This document shows, piece by piece, positions 1-7,157 of a stretch of 41,131 bases of DNA. The DNA is from an uncultured Oscillospiraceae bacterium. GTDB lineage: Bacteria; Bacillota; Clostridia; Oscillospirales; Oscillospiraceae. The DNA is taken from the NCBI GenBank assembly GCA_910577525.1, contig CAJTLI010000006.1, positions 61,535 through 102,665 of the forward strand. Direction: 5' to 3'. The notes below the pieces were generated by a model. That model was not told the origin of the DNA. It made no database searches and saw only the letters and a list, made by a program, of their open reading frames with translations. The position numbers and the translations under genes were made by a program. Positions within the stretch are counted from its first letter, which is position 1, and each line of letters begins with the position of its first letter.

Positions 1-393
1 GATGACCAGGCCGGTCTTGGAGCGGATCTTGTCCACCAGGCCCTTCTCCTTCAGGGAGTCGCAGTACTCGGAGGTACGGCGGCACTGCCAAACGATGGCG
101 TGATGGATGGGCTCGCCGGTGTTCTTGTCCCACACGATGGTGGTCTCACGCTGGTTGGTGATGCCGATGGCAGCGATGTCCGCGGCGGTGACGCCCAGGT
201 TCCTCATGGCCTCCTGCGCCACTTCCAGCTGGGTGGACCAGATCTCCTCGGCGTCGTGCTCAACCCAGCCGGGCTTGGGGAAGTACTGGGTGAACTCCTT
301 CTGAGCCACACTGCACATCTCGCCCTTCTCGTTGAACAGGATGCAGCGGTTGCTGGTGGTGCCCGCGTCCAGCGCCATTACGTACTTAGCCAT
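1..393 (-). CDS. glpK: Glycerol kinase, N-terminal 131 residues (runs off left edge)
   Basis: Phosphorylates glycerol to sn-glycerol 3-phosphate in the cytoplasm with ATP. The visible protein has the FGGY-kinase phosphate-binding motif DAGTTSNR at residues 9-16, the glycerol-contact segment GWVEHD at 42-47 and NQRETT at 80-85, all typical of GlpK. The ATG at 393 is preceded by a strong AAAGGAGG site. The gene is cut by the window edge, so the HPr-phosphorylated loop and the C-terminal half cannot be judged. Its neighbours are a DhaS-like regulator, glpP and dhaKLM, which makes this a C3-polyol region. GlpP nearby suggests antitermination control. A GC-rich hairpin lies in the glpK leader (451-493). 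Family assignment is close to certain. Confidence 0.96.
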   Translation of the reverse strand, partial: MAKYVMALDAGTTSNRCILFNEKGEMCSVAQKEFTQYFPKPGWVEHDAEEIWSTQLEVAQEAMRNLGVTAADIAAIGITNQRETTIVWDKNTGEPIHHAIVWQCRRTSEYCDSLKEKGLVDKIRSKTGLVI

Positions 394-622
394 ACTCGTG
401 TTCCTCCTTTATAAAATAACATGTCCGATGTTGAAAGCAGGCCGTTGGTTCCTGCCCGCCCCCTCCGCAGCGGCGGGCCGCCGCCAGGGCAGGGGACTTT
501 ATGCTGACAATTATTATAGCAAAGACTGGAAAAAAAATCATTCGACAACCTGGGAGGATTGTATGAATTTTATAAATTTTATTTGGTCGTTCGCCGGGTT
601 TTGTACAAATCGTCAACTCTCC
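394..622 (-). promoter_or_regulatory. glpK upstream region with -10 box and leader hairpin
   Basis: This gene-free stretch carries a TATAAT on the minus strand (plus positions 513-518) about 120 nt before the glpK start. No convincing -35 was found at 17 nt. The leader between them holds a GC-rich hairpin: CCTGCCC at 451-457 pairs with GGGCAGG at 487-493, with GGCGG/CCGCC inside. No U-run follows, so it is not a standard terminator. A GlpP-responsive leader is possible because glpP lies 1.3 kb away, but that is inference. The rest, about 520-600, is AT-rich. Confidence 0.45.
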
Positions 623-1180
623 TCAGCCCGCCTGGGTCTGGGGGTACAGCTCCTCCGCGGACCGCACCACGCCCAGCAGGCTGTGAAGGCATTCCCGGGC
701 CTCCGCCCAGTCCATCTCCCGGCGGGAGGTGCACAGCTCGATGAAGTAGCTGGTCAGGGCCTTGGCGCAGAAGTCCACCACAAACTCCTGCTGCCGGGGG
801 AGCTGGCGCACGTCCTCCACCTGGAACAGCCGACGGCCCACCCTGGGCCGCACCAGCCCCTCGCAGAAGGTGCGCACCACCTCCGGGCTGCCCGCCAGCA
901 GCACCCGGCGGTAAAAGGCCCGGTCCCCGTCCAGCAGCGCGATGAGCCGCAGGCACCACTCCTCGAAGTCCAGCTCCGGCTCCTGCCGGAGGGGCTCGCC
1001 CAGCTGCTCTTCGCAGATCCAGCCCAGCACGTCATAGATGTCCTGAAAGTGGTAATAGAAGCTCTGCCGCTTCATCTGGGCCCCCTCCATCAGATCCTGC
1101 ACGGTGATCTTGCTCAGGGGCCGCTCCCCCATGAGCTGGCGCAGGGCCCGGGCGATCTTCTGCTTCGTATTGCAACACAT
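623..1180 (-). CDS. TetR/AcrR-family regulator, DhaS-like
   Basis: A 185-residue transcription regulator. The N-terminal 50 residues form a TetR helix-turn-helix (KITVQDLMEGAQMKRQSFYYH, with the usual FYYHF recognition-helix ending). The C-terminal part resembles the TetR_C_8 type found in DhaS, the activator of dihydroxyacetone kinase operons. The gene lies between glpK and glpP-dhaKLM and is transcribed away from dhaKLM. The start ATG at 1180 has AGGAGGA about 10 nt upstream. Context suggests it controls dha or glpK and senses a C3 metabolite or a Dha-kinase subunit. The TetR family is clear; the DhaS role is inferred from the C-terminal type and the neighbours. Confidence 0.82.
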   Translation of the reverse strand: MCCNTKQKIARALRQLMGERPLSKITVQDLMEGAQMKRQSFYYHFQDIYDVLGWICEEQLGEPLRQEPELDFEEWCLRLIALLDGDRAFYRRVLLAGSPEVVRTFCEGLVRPRVGRRLFQVEDVRQLPRQQEFVVDFCAKALTSYFIELCTSRREMDWAEARECLHSLLGVVRSAEELYPQTQAG

Positions 1181-1250
1181 TCCGGTAAACTCCTCCTATT
1201 CGGGTCCGCAGTGCCTGGCTGCTCGGGGCCTGTGCCACGCCCTTCTGGGT

Positions 1251-1376
1251 AAAAAAAGAGCGCAGGTTGAAAACCAGCGGTTTCCCACTGCCTCGACCCC
1301 ACAGCGCTCGTCTCAAAGGTTCATGGTATTCAGTTGGCGCGGCTGTCAGCATGCACAGCCGCATACTCCATATATA
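1251..1376 (-). ncRNA. Putative structured RNA or attenuated leader upstream of the TetR gene
   Basis: On the minus strand, a promoter (-35 TTGATT at 1406-1411, 17 nt spacer, -10 TAAATT at 1383-1388) predicts a start near 1376. The transcript would hold an 8-bp hairpin (arms 1339-1346 and 1355-1362) whose loop contains the palindrome GCATGC. It would end in a long rod closed by GAGCGC (1304-1309) and GCGCTC (1258-1263) followed by seven U (1251-1257). Inside the rod is a 6-bp stem capped by a GAAA loop. The total is about 126 nt, ending 70 nt before the regulator ATG. It could be a free small RNA or a riboswitch/attenuator. It matches no family I can name. Confidence 0.5.
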
Positions 1377-1382
1377 TTTCAT

Positions 1383-1411
1383 AATTTAGCACATATGCAA
1401 AAGAAAATCAA
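1383..1411 (-). promoter_or_regulatory. Promoter for the structured RNA / TetR gene
   Basis: -35 TTGATT (1406-1411), 17-nt spacer and -10 TAAATT (1383-1388), read on the minus strand. It is surrounded by AT-rich sequence in an otherwise GC-rich region. Confidence 0.6.
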
Positions 1412-1542
1412 CATTTTTTGGCAGGCGGCTGTAAAGTTCGACAGGTCCCACAAAATTCCACGTCAATTTTTGCCGAAAGCAACAAAAAATTCCGGTCCAA
1501 AGGGGCCGAGCTCCCACTGCTGGCACAAAATATAGTCATGGC

Positions 1543-1575
1543 ACTTCAAAAGAGGTGATTTACTCCTTTTGAAGT
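1543..1575. repeat. Hairpin, 10-bp stem
   Basis: ACTTCAAAAG (1543-1552) is repeated in inverted form as CTTTTGAAGT (1566-1575). It lies downstream of glpP on the minus strand and upstream of the small RNA promoter. There is no U-run, and its function is unknown. Confidence 0.5.
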
Positions 1576-1591
1576 CTGCGGTGCGGAACGG

Positions 1592-1620
1592 CGCAGGGGC
1601 CGCATATGCGGCCCCTGCGT
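1592..1620. terminator. GC-rich palindrome downstream of glpP
   Basis: An 11-bp perfect stem (GCAGGGGCCGC with an ATAT loop and its complement) lies about 90 nt past the glpP stop. It probably marks the transcript end of glpP, although no U-tract follows on the minus strand. The other sequence between 1412 and 1711 shows no gene. Confidence 0.45.
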
Positions 1621-1711
1621 CCAACAAAATGTCAGGTCTGTCAAAAGAAAGCGCCGCGCCCCTTGTATTTTTGGGCAGTTTGAGCTATACTTGAATGGAT
1701 TGATCCCGGGA

Positions 1712-2281
1712 TTACATCCGCCAGACCTCCCGGCTGGTGGCGGACACCGCCATGGCTCCCGCCCCCAGGGCGGCCACCACGTCCTCCTTGTCGGCGATGA
1801 GCCCCCCTGCCAGCAGGGGAATCCGGGTGGTCTGGGCGATTTTCCGGATGGTCTTGGGCATCACGCCGGGGAGCACCTCGATGAAGTCGGGCTTCACGCT
1901 CTCCAGCTTGCTGATGCCCGAAAGCGCCATGGAGTCGATGACAAACAGCCGCATGACGGTGAACAGCTTCAGCTCCCGGGCCCGGCGGATGAAGTTGGGC
2001 TTGGTGGTGATGATGCCGTCCACCCGGGTGTTCTGGCGCAGGAAGTCCACAGCGATCTCCTGGCTGGAGGACAGCCCGGCGATCAGGTCCACGTGGACCA
2101 GCACGATTTTCCCCGCGTCCTTGCCCCGGGCCACAATGTCCGCGATGGAGCACAGGTCGCCGAACAGCAGGAATACCACCAGAATATTGTCCAGCGTGAG
2201 GCATTCCTCCAGCTGCTCCATGTCCTTGACCGCCGCGATCACCGGCGAGGCCAGCACCGCGTCGTAAAAGCGCTGATCCAA
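1712..2281 (-). CDS. glpP: Glycerol-3-phosphate-responsive antiterminator GlpP
   Basis: A 189-residue TIM-barrel-like RNA-binding antiterminator. In Bacillus, GlpP with glycerol 3-phosphate binds the glpD leader and prevents termination. The sequence contains typical GlpP stretches: LFGDLCSIADIV, VHVDLIAGLSSSQEIAVDFL, DGIITTKPNFIRRARE, QRLFVIDSMAL-like and EVLPGVMPKTI. The start chosen is TTG at 2281, preceded by GGGAGGG six nt upstream. This gives the family's usual length; upstream in-frame sequence overlaps the divergent promoter and has no such site. A near-consensus promoter drives it. It is divergent from dhaKLM, so likely targets are glpK or a glpD elsewhere. Confidence 0.92.
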   Translation of the reverse strand: MDQRFYDAVLASPVIAAVKDMEQLEECLTLDNILVVFLLFGDLCSIADIVARGKDAGKIVLVHVDLIAGLSSSQEIAVDFLRQNTRVDGIITTKPNFIRRARELKLFTVMRLFVIDSMALSGISKLESVKPDFIEVLPGVMPKTIRKIAQTTRIPLLAGGLIADKEDVVAALGAGAMAVSATSREVWRM

Positions 2282-2324
2282 ACGAATCCCTCCCTTTTTT
2301 CGGGTCCGCGCGTACCGAAACTGT

Positions 2325-2353
2325 ATTATAGCTTTTCCCCGGTCCCTTGGCAA
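2325..2353 (-). promoter_or_regulatory. glpP promoter
   Basis: On the minus strand, -35 TTGCCA (2348-2353), a 17-nt spacer and a perfect -10 TATAAT (2325-2330). Initiation is predicted near 2318, about 37 nt before the TTG start. No equally good plus-strand promoter for dhaK was seen in 2282-2416. Confidence 0.75.
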
Positions 2354-2416
2354 CGTCTTTTCCCGCTGTCTTCTCGAAAAATCTTGCCATTCATTAAAAT
2401 AAAGGAGTGTGTCAGC

Positions 2417-3406
2417 ATGAAGAAGTTCATTAACGCGGTTGACAAGGTAGAAGATCAGATGATCCAGGGCATGGTCAAGGCCTATCCCCAGTACGTGCGG
2501 AAGCTGGACTGCGGCAACGTCGTTGTCCGGGCCAACAGGAAGGAGGGCAAGGTGGCCCTCATCAGCGGCGGCGGCAGCGGCCACGAGCCCGCCCACGGCG
2601 GCTATGTGGGCGAGGGTATGCTGGACGCGGCGGTGGCCGGGGCCGTGTTCACCTCTCCCACCCCCGATCAGGTCTATGAGGGCATCAAGGCCATCGACGC
2701 CGGCGCGGGCGTGCTAATGGTCATCAAGAACTACACCGGCGATGTGATGAACTTCGAGATGGCCGCCGACATGGCCCGGGACGAGGGCATCAAGGTGGCC
2801 CAGGTGGTGGTCAACGACGACGTGGCCGTGAAGGACAGCCTGTACACCGTGGGCCGCCGGGGCGTGGCGGGAACCGTGTTCGTCCACAAGATCGCCGGCG
2901 CCATGGCCGAGACCGGCGCGGATCTGGACGCCGTCCAGGCCGTGGCCCAGAAGGTCGTCGACAACGTGCGCACCATGGGCGCGGCCATCGAGCCCTGCAC
3001 CGTCCCCGCCGCGGGCAAGCCCGGCTTCGAGCTCAGCGAGGACGAGATGGAGGTGGGCATCGGCATCCACGGCGAGCCGGGCACCCACCGGGAGCCCCTC
3101 AAGACCGCCGACGAAATCGTTGACATGCTCATGGCCCAGATCCTGGGCGACCTGGACTTCGCGGGCAGCGAGGTGGCCGTGATGATTAACTCCGCCGGGG
3201 CCACCCCGCTGATGGAGCTGTTCATCATCAACAACCACGTGGCCGACATCCTGGCGGACAAGGGTGTGAAGGTGTACAAGACCTTCGTGGGCGAGTATAT
3301 GACCTCCATCGAGATGGCGGGCTTCTCCATCTCCCTGCTGAAGCTGGACGGCCAGCTCAAGGGCCTGCTGGACGCCAAGGCGGACACCCCGGGCTTCAAG
3401 GCGTAA
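2417..3406 (+). CDS. dhaK: PTS-dependent dihydroxyacetone kinase, DhaK subunit
   Basis: A 329-residue substrate-binding subunit that holds dihydroxyacetone covalently as a hemiaminal on a histidine. That histidine is His218, in GIHGEPG, and the second catalytic histidine is His56, in GGGSGHEP. Both fall at the same numbers as in E. coli DhaK. The ATG at 2417 follows AAAGGAG. Twenty-four nt separate it from dhaL, giving the operon dhaK-dhaL-dhaM. The product, dihydroxyacetone phosphate, enters glycolysis. The assignment is certain by motif and by neighbours. Confidence 0.98.
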   Translation: MKKFINAVDKVEDQMIQGMVKAYPQYVRKLDCGNVVVRANRKEGKVALISGGGSGHEPAHGGYVGEGMLDAAVAGAVFTSPTPDQVYEGIKAIDAGAGVLMVIKNYTGDVMNFEMAADMARDEGIKVAQVVVNDDVAVKDSLYTVGRRGVAGTVFVHKIAGAMAETGADLDAVQAVAQKVVDNVRTMGAAIEPCTVPAAGKPGFELSEDEMEVGIGIHGEPGTHREPLKTADEIVDMLMAQILGDLDFAGSEVAVMINSAGATPLMELFIINNHVADILADKGVKVYKTFVGEYMTSIEMAGFSISLLKLDGQLKGLLDAKADTPGFKA

Positions 3407-3430
3407 TTCTTTCAGGAGAGCGGGTACTGT

Positions 3431-4051
3431 ATGAACACTGAAAAAGTCATTGCCGCCGTCCACAAGATCGCGGCCAAAATTGAGGAGGAAAAGGCCTTCC
3501 TCACCGAGCTGGACAACGTCATCGGCGACGGCGACCACGGCATCAACCTGGCCCGGGGCTTCGGCGAGGTGGAGAAGAAGCTGGACGCCCTGGGGGACAA
3601 GGAGCCCGGCGACGTGCTCAAGACCGTGGGCATGACCCTGGTGTCCACCGTGGGCGGGGCCTCCGGCCCCCTGTACGGCACCGGCTTCATGAAGCTGGGG
3701 GCCGCCCTCAAGGGCAAGGCGGACGTCACCGTCCCCGATTTTCTGGCGGGCCTCCAGCTGGCCATCGAGGGCATCATGCAGCGGGGCCGCTCCACCAAGG
3801 GGGAGAAGACCATGCTGGACGCCATGATCCCCGCCAAGGAGGCCATGGAGGCCAAATGGAACGAGACCTCCGACGCCAAGGCCGCCTTTGCCGCCGGCGT
3901 GGCCGCCGCCTGGGAGGGCGTGGAGTTCACCAAGACCATCGCCGCCACCAAGGGCCGGGCCAGCTACCTGGGGGAGCGGTCCATCGGCCACCAGGACCCC
4001 GGTGCCACCTCCTTCACCATGGTGCTGGAGATCGTGGCGGGCGAGGTGTGA
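3431..4051 (+). CDS. dhaL: Dihydroxyacetone kinase ADP-binding subunit DhaL
   Basis: A 206-residue all-helical subunit that keeps ADP as a tightly bound coenzyme, is rephosphorylated by DhaM and passes the phosphate to dihydroxyacetone held by DhaK. The Mg-binding aspartates lie in the segment LDNVIGDGDHG (Asp28, Asp33, Asp35). The ADP-binding segments STVGGASGPLYG and the C-terminal SIGHQDPGATS are also present. An AGGAGAG site precedes the ATG at 3431. The stop is followed one nt later by the dhaM ATG, so translation is probably coupled. Confidence 0.97.
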   Translation: MNTEKVIAAVHKIAAKIEEEKAFLTELDNVIGDGDHGINLARGFGEVEKKLDALGDKEPGDVLKTVGMTLVSTVGGASGPLYGTGFMKLGAALKGKADVTVPDFLAGLQLAIEGIMQRGRSTKGEKTMLDAMIPAKEAMEAKWNETSDAKAAFAAGVAAAWEGVEFTKTIAATKGRASYLGERSIGHQDPGATSFTMVLEIVAGEV

Positions 4052-4052
4052 T

Positions 4053-4433
4053 ATGGTCGGCTTCGTCATTGTATCCCACAGCGCCAAGCTGGCGGAGGGG
4101 GTGGCCGACCTGGCCCGGATGATGGCCAAAACCGTCCCCATCGCCCCCGCGGGCGGGCTGGAGGACGGGTCCTTCGGCACCAGCTTTGAGAAGATCTCCA
4201 GCGCCATCGGCCAGGTGTACTCTGAGGACGGGGTGATTCTGCTCATGGATATGGGCAGCGCCGTCATGACCGCCGAAATGGTCATTGAGTCCATGGAGGG
4301 CCGGAAGGTGGTCATGGCCGACTGCCCCATCGCCGAGGGCGCCGTCACCGGCACCGTGGGCGCGGAGGCGGGCATGAGCCTGGAGGAGATTCTGGAGGAC
4401 CTGGAGCAGGTGGGCGCGCAGAAAAAGCTTTAA
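4053..4433 (+). CDS. dhaM: PTS-type phosphotransferase subunit DhaM (EIIA-Man domain only)
   Basis: A 126-residue phosphocarrier of the mannose-EIIA fold. The phosphorylated residue is His9 in the opening segment MVGFVIVSHSAKLAEG. It relays phosphate from HPr to DhaL-ADP. The protein is the short single-domain form usual in Firmicutes, not the long enterobacterial form fused to HPr and EI-like domains. The ATG starts one nt after the dhaL stop. The last gene of the operon is followed directly by a terminator. Confidence 0.96.
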   Translation: MVGFVIVSHSAKLAEGVADLARMMAKTVPIAPAGGLEDGSFGTSFEKISSAIGQVYSEDGVILLMDMGSAVMTAEMVIESMEGRKVVMADCPIAEGAVTGTVGAEAGMSLEEILEDLEQVGAQKKL

Positions 4434-4446
4434 GCACAGCCGTTCA

Positions 4447-4481
4447 GGGCGGCGGGCATCCTCGGATGCCCGCCGCCCTTT
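4447..4481 (+). terminator. dha operon terminator
   Basis: A 13-bp perfect stem (GGGCGGCGGGCAT at 4447-4459 with its complement at 4466-4478), a 6-nt loop, then TTT. It lies 13 nt after the dhaM stop. Confidence 0.75.
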
Positions 4482-4579
4482 CGCGCCCTGCCCCCGGCCT
4501 GTGCCCGCCCCGCAGGGGGCTGACATCCGCCGCCGCTTGGGATATGCCTCCTAAACCTAGTAAACCTATATCATTTCTA

Positions 4580-4608
4580 TTGCCTTTCTCTCCGATCCAT
4601 ATTATAAT
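4580..4608 (+). promoter_or_regulatory. Plus-strand promoter pointing into the 3' end of the CAT-like gene
   Basis: -35 TTGCCT (4580-4585), a 17-nt spacer and -10 TATAAT (4603-4608). No plus-strand gene starts downstream; the next feature is the minus-strand acetyltransferase. It could yield an antisense RNA or be a remnant of a lost gene. The stretch 4482-4635 has no gene. Confidence 0.5.
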
Positions 4609-4635
4609 AGGGCGGCGCATACAGGCGGGAGGGCT

Positions 4636-5283
4636 TCACGCCCGGCCCCGGGACTCCGCGAAGCGTGCCAGCTCCTCCTCCAGGGCGGAGAAAAACCGGG
4701 CCATATGCACCCCGTCCACCAGGGCGTGGTTGACCAGCAGGGTCACGGGCATCACGGTCCGCGCCCCCTCCGCTCCATACCTTCCCCAGGTGATCCGGGG
4801 ATTGCTGTCCGCCGGGGCGGGCACCGGCTGGCGCAGCGCGGTGTATCCCACCCAGGGCAGGGTGGAGATGAACAGCAGGCTCAGGGCGTCCTCCCCGTCG
4901 TCCAGGCTGCCGCCGGCCTTGGCCGCCTCCTGAGCCACCTGGGCGGCGGGCAGGAACTCCTCAAAGGGCCTCATGCAGTTCAGCCGGCAGTAGGCGTAGG
5001 CGCCGTCCTCCCGCATCACCGTGTGGGAGGTGTCGCAGGATGGAAACTCCACCGGCCTGCCCTCCGCAATGCGCTGGCGCAGCTGGGGCACCCCGTTGGC
5101 CGCCCGCCCGGCGCAGTACAGGAAGCTGAGAAAAAAGGGAAGACCCCCGTCCCTGCACGCGGCCAGGAAGCGGGTGATATCCACCTGGACCGTCACCCCG
5201 GCGTAGGGGTCGGCCATGGCGTGGAAGTAGTCGAAATGCGCCCTGCGGGGATAGCGCTCCCAATCCAGAACCCGGTACTCCAT
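4636..5283 (-). CDS. Chloramphenicol-acetyltransferase-family enzyme
   Basis: A 215-residue acyltransferase of the CAT fold (PF00302 type) that would transfer acetyl from acetyl-CoA to a small hydroxylated substrate. The catalytic motif HxxxDG is intact as HALVDG (His186, Asp190). The residue before the catalytic His is Asn, where classical CAT proteins have His. The N-terminus (DWERYPRRAHFDYF) is typical of the family, as is the length. The ATG at 5283 follows GAGGA. It has its own promoter and is divergent from the ABC exporter. Members near no mobile genes are often uncharacterised housekeeping relatives, so chloramphenicol resistance should not be assumed. Confidence 0.88.
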   Translation of the reverse strand: MEYRVLDWERYPRRAHFDYFHAMADPYAGVTVQVDITRFLAACRDGGLPFFLSFLYCAGRAANGVPQLRQRIAEGRPVEFPSCDTSHTVMREDGAYAYCRLNCMRPFEEFLPAAQVAQEAAKAGGSLDDGEDALSLLFISTLPWVGYTALRQPVPAPADSNPRITWGRYGAEGARTVMPVTLLVNHALVDGVHMARFFSALEEELARFAESRGRA

Positions 5284-5316
5284 CCTTCATTCCTCCCATG
5301 TTTTAGTTTCCATAAC

Positions 5317-5344
5317 AGTATACCACAGCGGACGCCAATTGCAA
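5317..5344 (-). promoter_or_regulatory. Promoter of the CAT-like gene
   Basis: On the minus strand, -35 TTGCAA (5339-5344), a 16-nt spacer and -10 TATACT (5317-5322). It lies about 35 nt upstream of the ATG, in the 92-nt divergent gap shared with the ABC exporter operon. Confidence 0.55.
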
Positions 5345-5375
5345 AGGCGCAAAGGGAAAGCGAGGGAATTGCGGC

Positions 5376-7157
5376 GTGATATTCGGAAAGCATATCAACA
5401 AATATTATGTGAAGTACGCGGGCTGGCTCCTGCTGGGGCTGGCCGCCCTGGTGCTGGTGGACTATATCCAGCTCATTGTCCCCAACCTGTACCAGCAGGT
5501 CATCAACGGCATGAACACGGGGTTTGTGACGGTGGAGGGCGTCAGCGTCCCCTTCGACATGGACTTCCTTCTGGACCGGATCTGTATGCCCATGGTGGGC
5601 ATCGTGCTGGCCATGGTGGCGGGCCGGTTTCTGTGGCGGGTGTGCATCTTCGGCGCGGCCATCAAAGTGGAGACCGGCCTGCGCAACGAGATGTTCGACC
5701 ACGCCAAGGACCTGTCCCGGCAGTTTTACCAGGAGAACAAGGTGGGCGGTCTCATGAGCCTGTTTACCAACGACCTGGAGACGGTTCAGGACTGCTACGG
5801 CTCCGGCTTTCTGATGTTCTTCGACGCGCTGCTGCTGGGCGGCCTGTCCGTCCATCACATGTGGCGGATGGACCCGCTGATGACCGCGCTGTCCATGATC
5901 CCCATGGCCCTGCTGCTGGCCTCCAGCGCGGTGGTGGGCCGGTACATGATGAAGAAGTGGGACGTGCGCCAGGCGGCCTTCTCCAAGCTGTCCGACTTCT
6001 CCCAGGAGAGCTTTTCCGGCATCGCCGTCATCAAGGCCTTTGTCAAGGAGGCCAAGGAGCTGATGGCCTTCAAGGCCCTGAACCGGGAGAACGAGGAGGC
6101 CAACGTGGATTTCACCCGCACCGCCGTGCTGCTGCGCATCCTGGTGACACTGTTTGTGGAGTCGGTGGTGTGCATCATTCTGGGCTACGGCGGCTGGCTG
6201 GTGTGGAAGGGCAGCTTCAACGCCGGGGAGCTGATGGAGTTCATCGGCTATTTCGAGTCGGTGGTGTGGCCCATCATGGCGGTGTCCGAGCTCATCGACA
6301 TGACCAGCCGGGGCCGGGCCTCCCTCAAGCGCATCAGCGAGCTGCTGGACGCCCCCCAGGACGTGGTGGACCGCCCGGACGTGACCCCGCTGGGGGAGGT
6401 GAGGGGGGACGTGGAGTTCCGGCACCTCACCTTCCGCTACCCCGACGGGGAGTTCGACGCCCTGCGGGACGTGTCCTTCTCCATCCGGGCCGGGGAGAGC
6501 GTGGGCATCGTGGGCCGCACCGGGTCGGGCAAGACCACGGTGGTGGACCTGATCCTGCGCACCTGCAACGTGCCCGACGGCGCCGTGTTCGTGGACGGCC
6601 ATGACGTGAACTCCGTCCCCATCCGGGACGTGCGGCGGGCGGCGGCCTACGTGCCCCAGGACAACTTCCTGTTCAGCGACACCATCGCCCGGAACATCGA
6701 CTTCACCGAGACCGTCCCCGACCGGCAGCGGGTGTCCATCGCCGCCGTGCTGGCCGACGTGGACCACGACGTGAGGGACTTCCCCCTGGGCTACGACACC
6801 GTGCTGGGGGAGCGGGGCGTCACCGTGTCCGGCGGGCAGAAGCAGCGCATCTCCATCGCCCGGGCCCTCATCAAGGACGCGCCCATCCTGATCCTGGACG
6901 ACTCGGTGTCCGCCGTGGACACCCAGACCGAGCGGGCCATCCTGGACAACCTGCGCAGGACCCGTCAGGGCCGCACCACCATCCTCATCGCCCACCGTAT
7001 CTCCACGGTGGAGCAGATGGACCGGATTATTTTCCTGGAGGACGGGGCCGTCACCGCCGTGGGGGATCACGCCGGGCTGTACGAGACCTGTCCCGCTTAC
7101 CGCCGCATGGTGGAGCTGCAAAAGCTGGAGGAGGAGGGGGCGAAGCACAATGCCTGA
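5376..7157 (+). CDS. Heterodimeric ABC exporter subunit with degenerate catalytic site
   Basis: A 593-residue half-transporter: six-helix exporter membrane domain in roughly the first 320 residues, then an ATPase domain. Walker A GRTGSGKTT is at 380-388, the signature VSGGQKQR is present, and Walker B is followed by Asp509 where active ATPases have Glu (LILDDSVSAVD). Such a Glu-to-Asp change marks the non-catalytic site of heterodimeric exporters such as BmrCD and TM287/288. The start is GTG at 5376, with a weak GAGGG site upstream. It overlaps the next subunit by 8 nt, so the two are made together. The substrate is unknown; drugs, lipids or peptides are all possible. Confidence 0.92.
   Translation: MIFGKHINKYYVKYAGWLLLGLAALVLVDYIQLIVPNLYQQVINGMNTGFVTVEGVSVPFDMDFLLDRICMPMVGIVLAMVAGRFLWRVCIFGAAIKVETGLRNEMFDHAKDLSRQFYQENKVGGLMSLFTNDLETVQDCYGSGFLMFFDALLLGGLSVHHMWRMDPLMTALSMIPMALLLASSAVVGRYMMKKWDVRQAAFSKLSDFSQESFSGIAVIKAFVKEAKELMAFKALNRENEEANVDFTRTAVLLRILVTLFVESVVCIILGYGGWLVWKGSFNAGELMEFIGYFESVVWPIMAVSELIDMTSRGRASLKRISELLDAPQDVVDRPDVTPLGEVRGDVEFRHLTFRYPDGEFDALRDVSFSIRAGESVGIVGRTGSGKTTVVDLILRTCNVPDGAVFVDGHDVNSVPIRDVRRAAAYVPQDNFLFSDTIARNIDFTETVPDRQRVSIAAVLADVDHDVRDFPLGYDTVLGERGVTVSGGQKQRISIARALIKDAPILILDDSVSAVDTQTERAILDNLRRTRQGRTTILIAHRISTVEQMDRIIFLEDGAVTAVGDHAGLYETCPAYRRMVELQKLEEEGAKHNA

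Noticed and set aside
1251..1376. 6S RNA identity for the structured element
   Set aside because: The element is too short and lacks the long closing stem and central bubble; only the general rod shape and a CCTGCG-like end are similar.
1032..1382. A coding frame beginning with ATG at 1382 on the minus strand
   Set aside because: The ATG lies upstream of the predicted transcript start, has no ribosome site, and the frame crosses a terminator and then overlaps the regulator gene.
1691..2416. N-terminal extension of dhaK reaching back to 1691
   Set aside because: This part is antisense to glpP. The ATG at 2417 has a strong ribosome site and aligns His56 and His218 with E. coli numbering.
4636..5283. 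Chloramphenicol resistance gene
   Set aside because: The fold and HxxxDG motif are right, but the residue before the catalytic His differs and there is no resistance or mobile context, so only the family is claimed.
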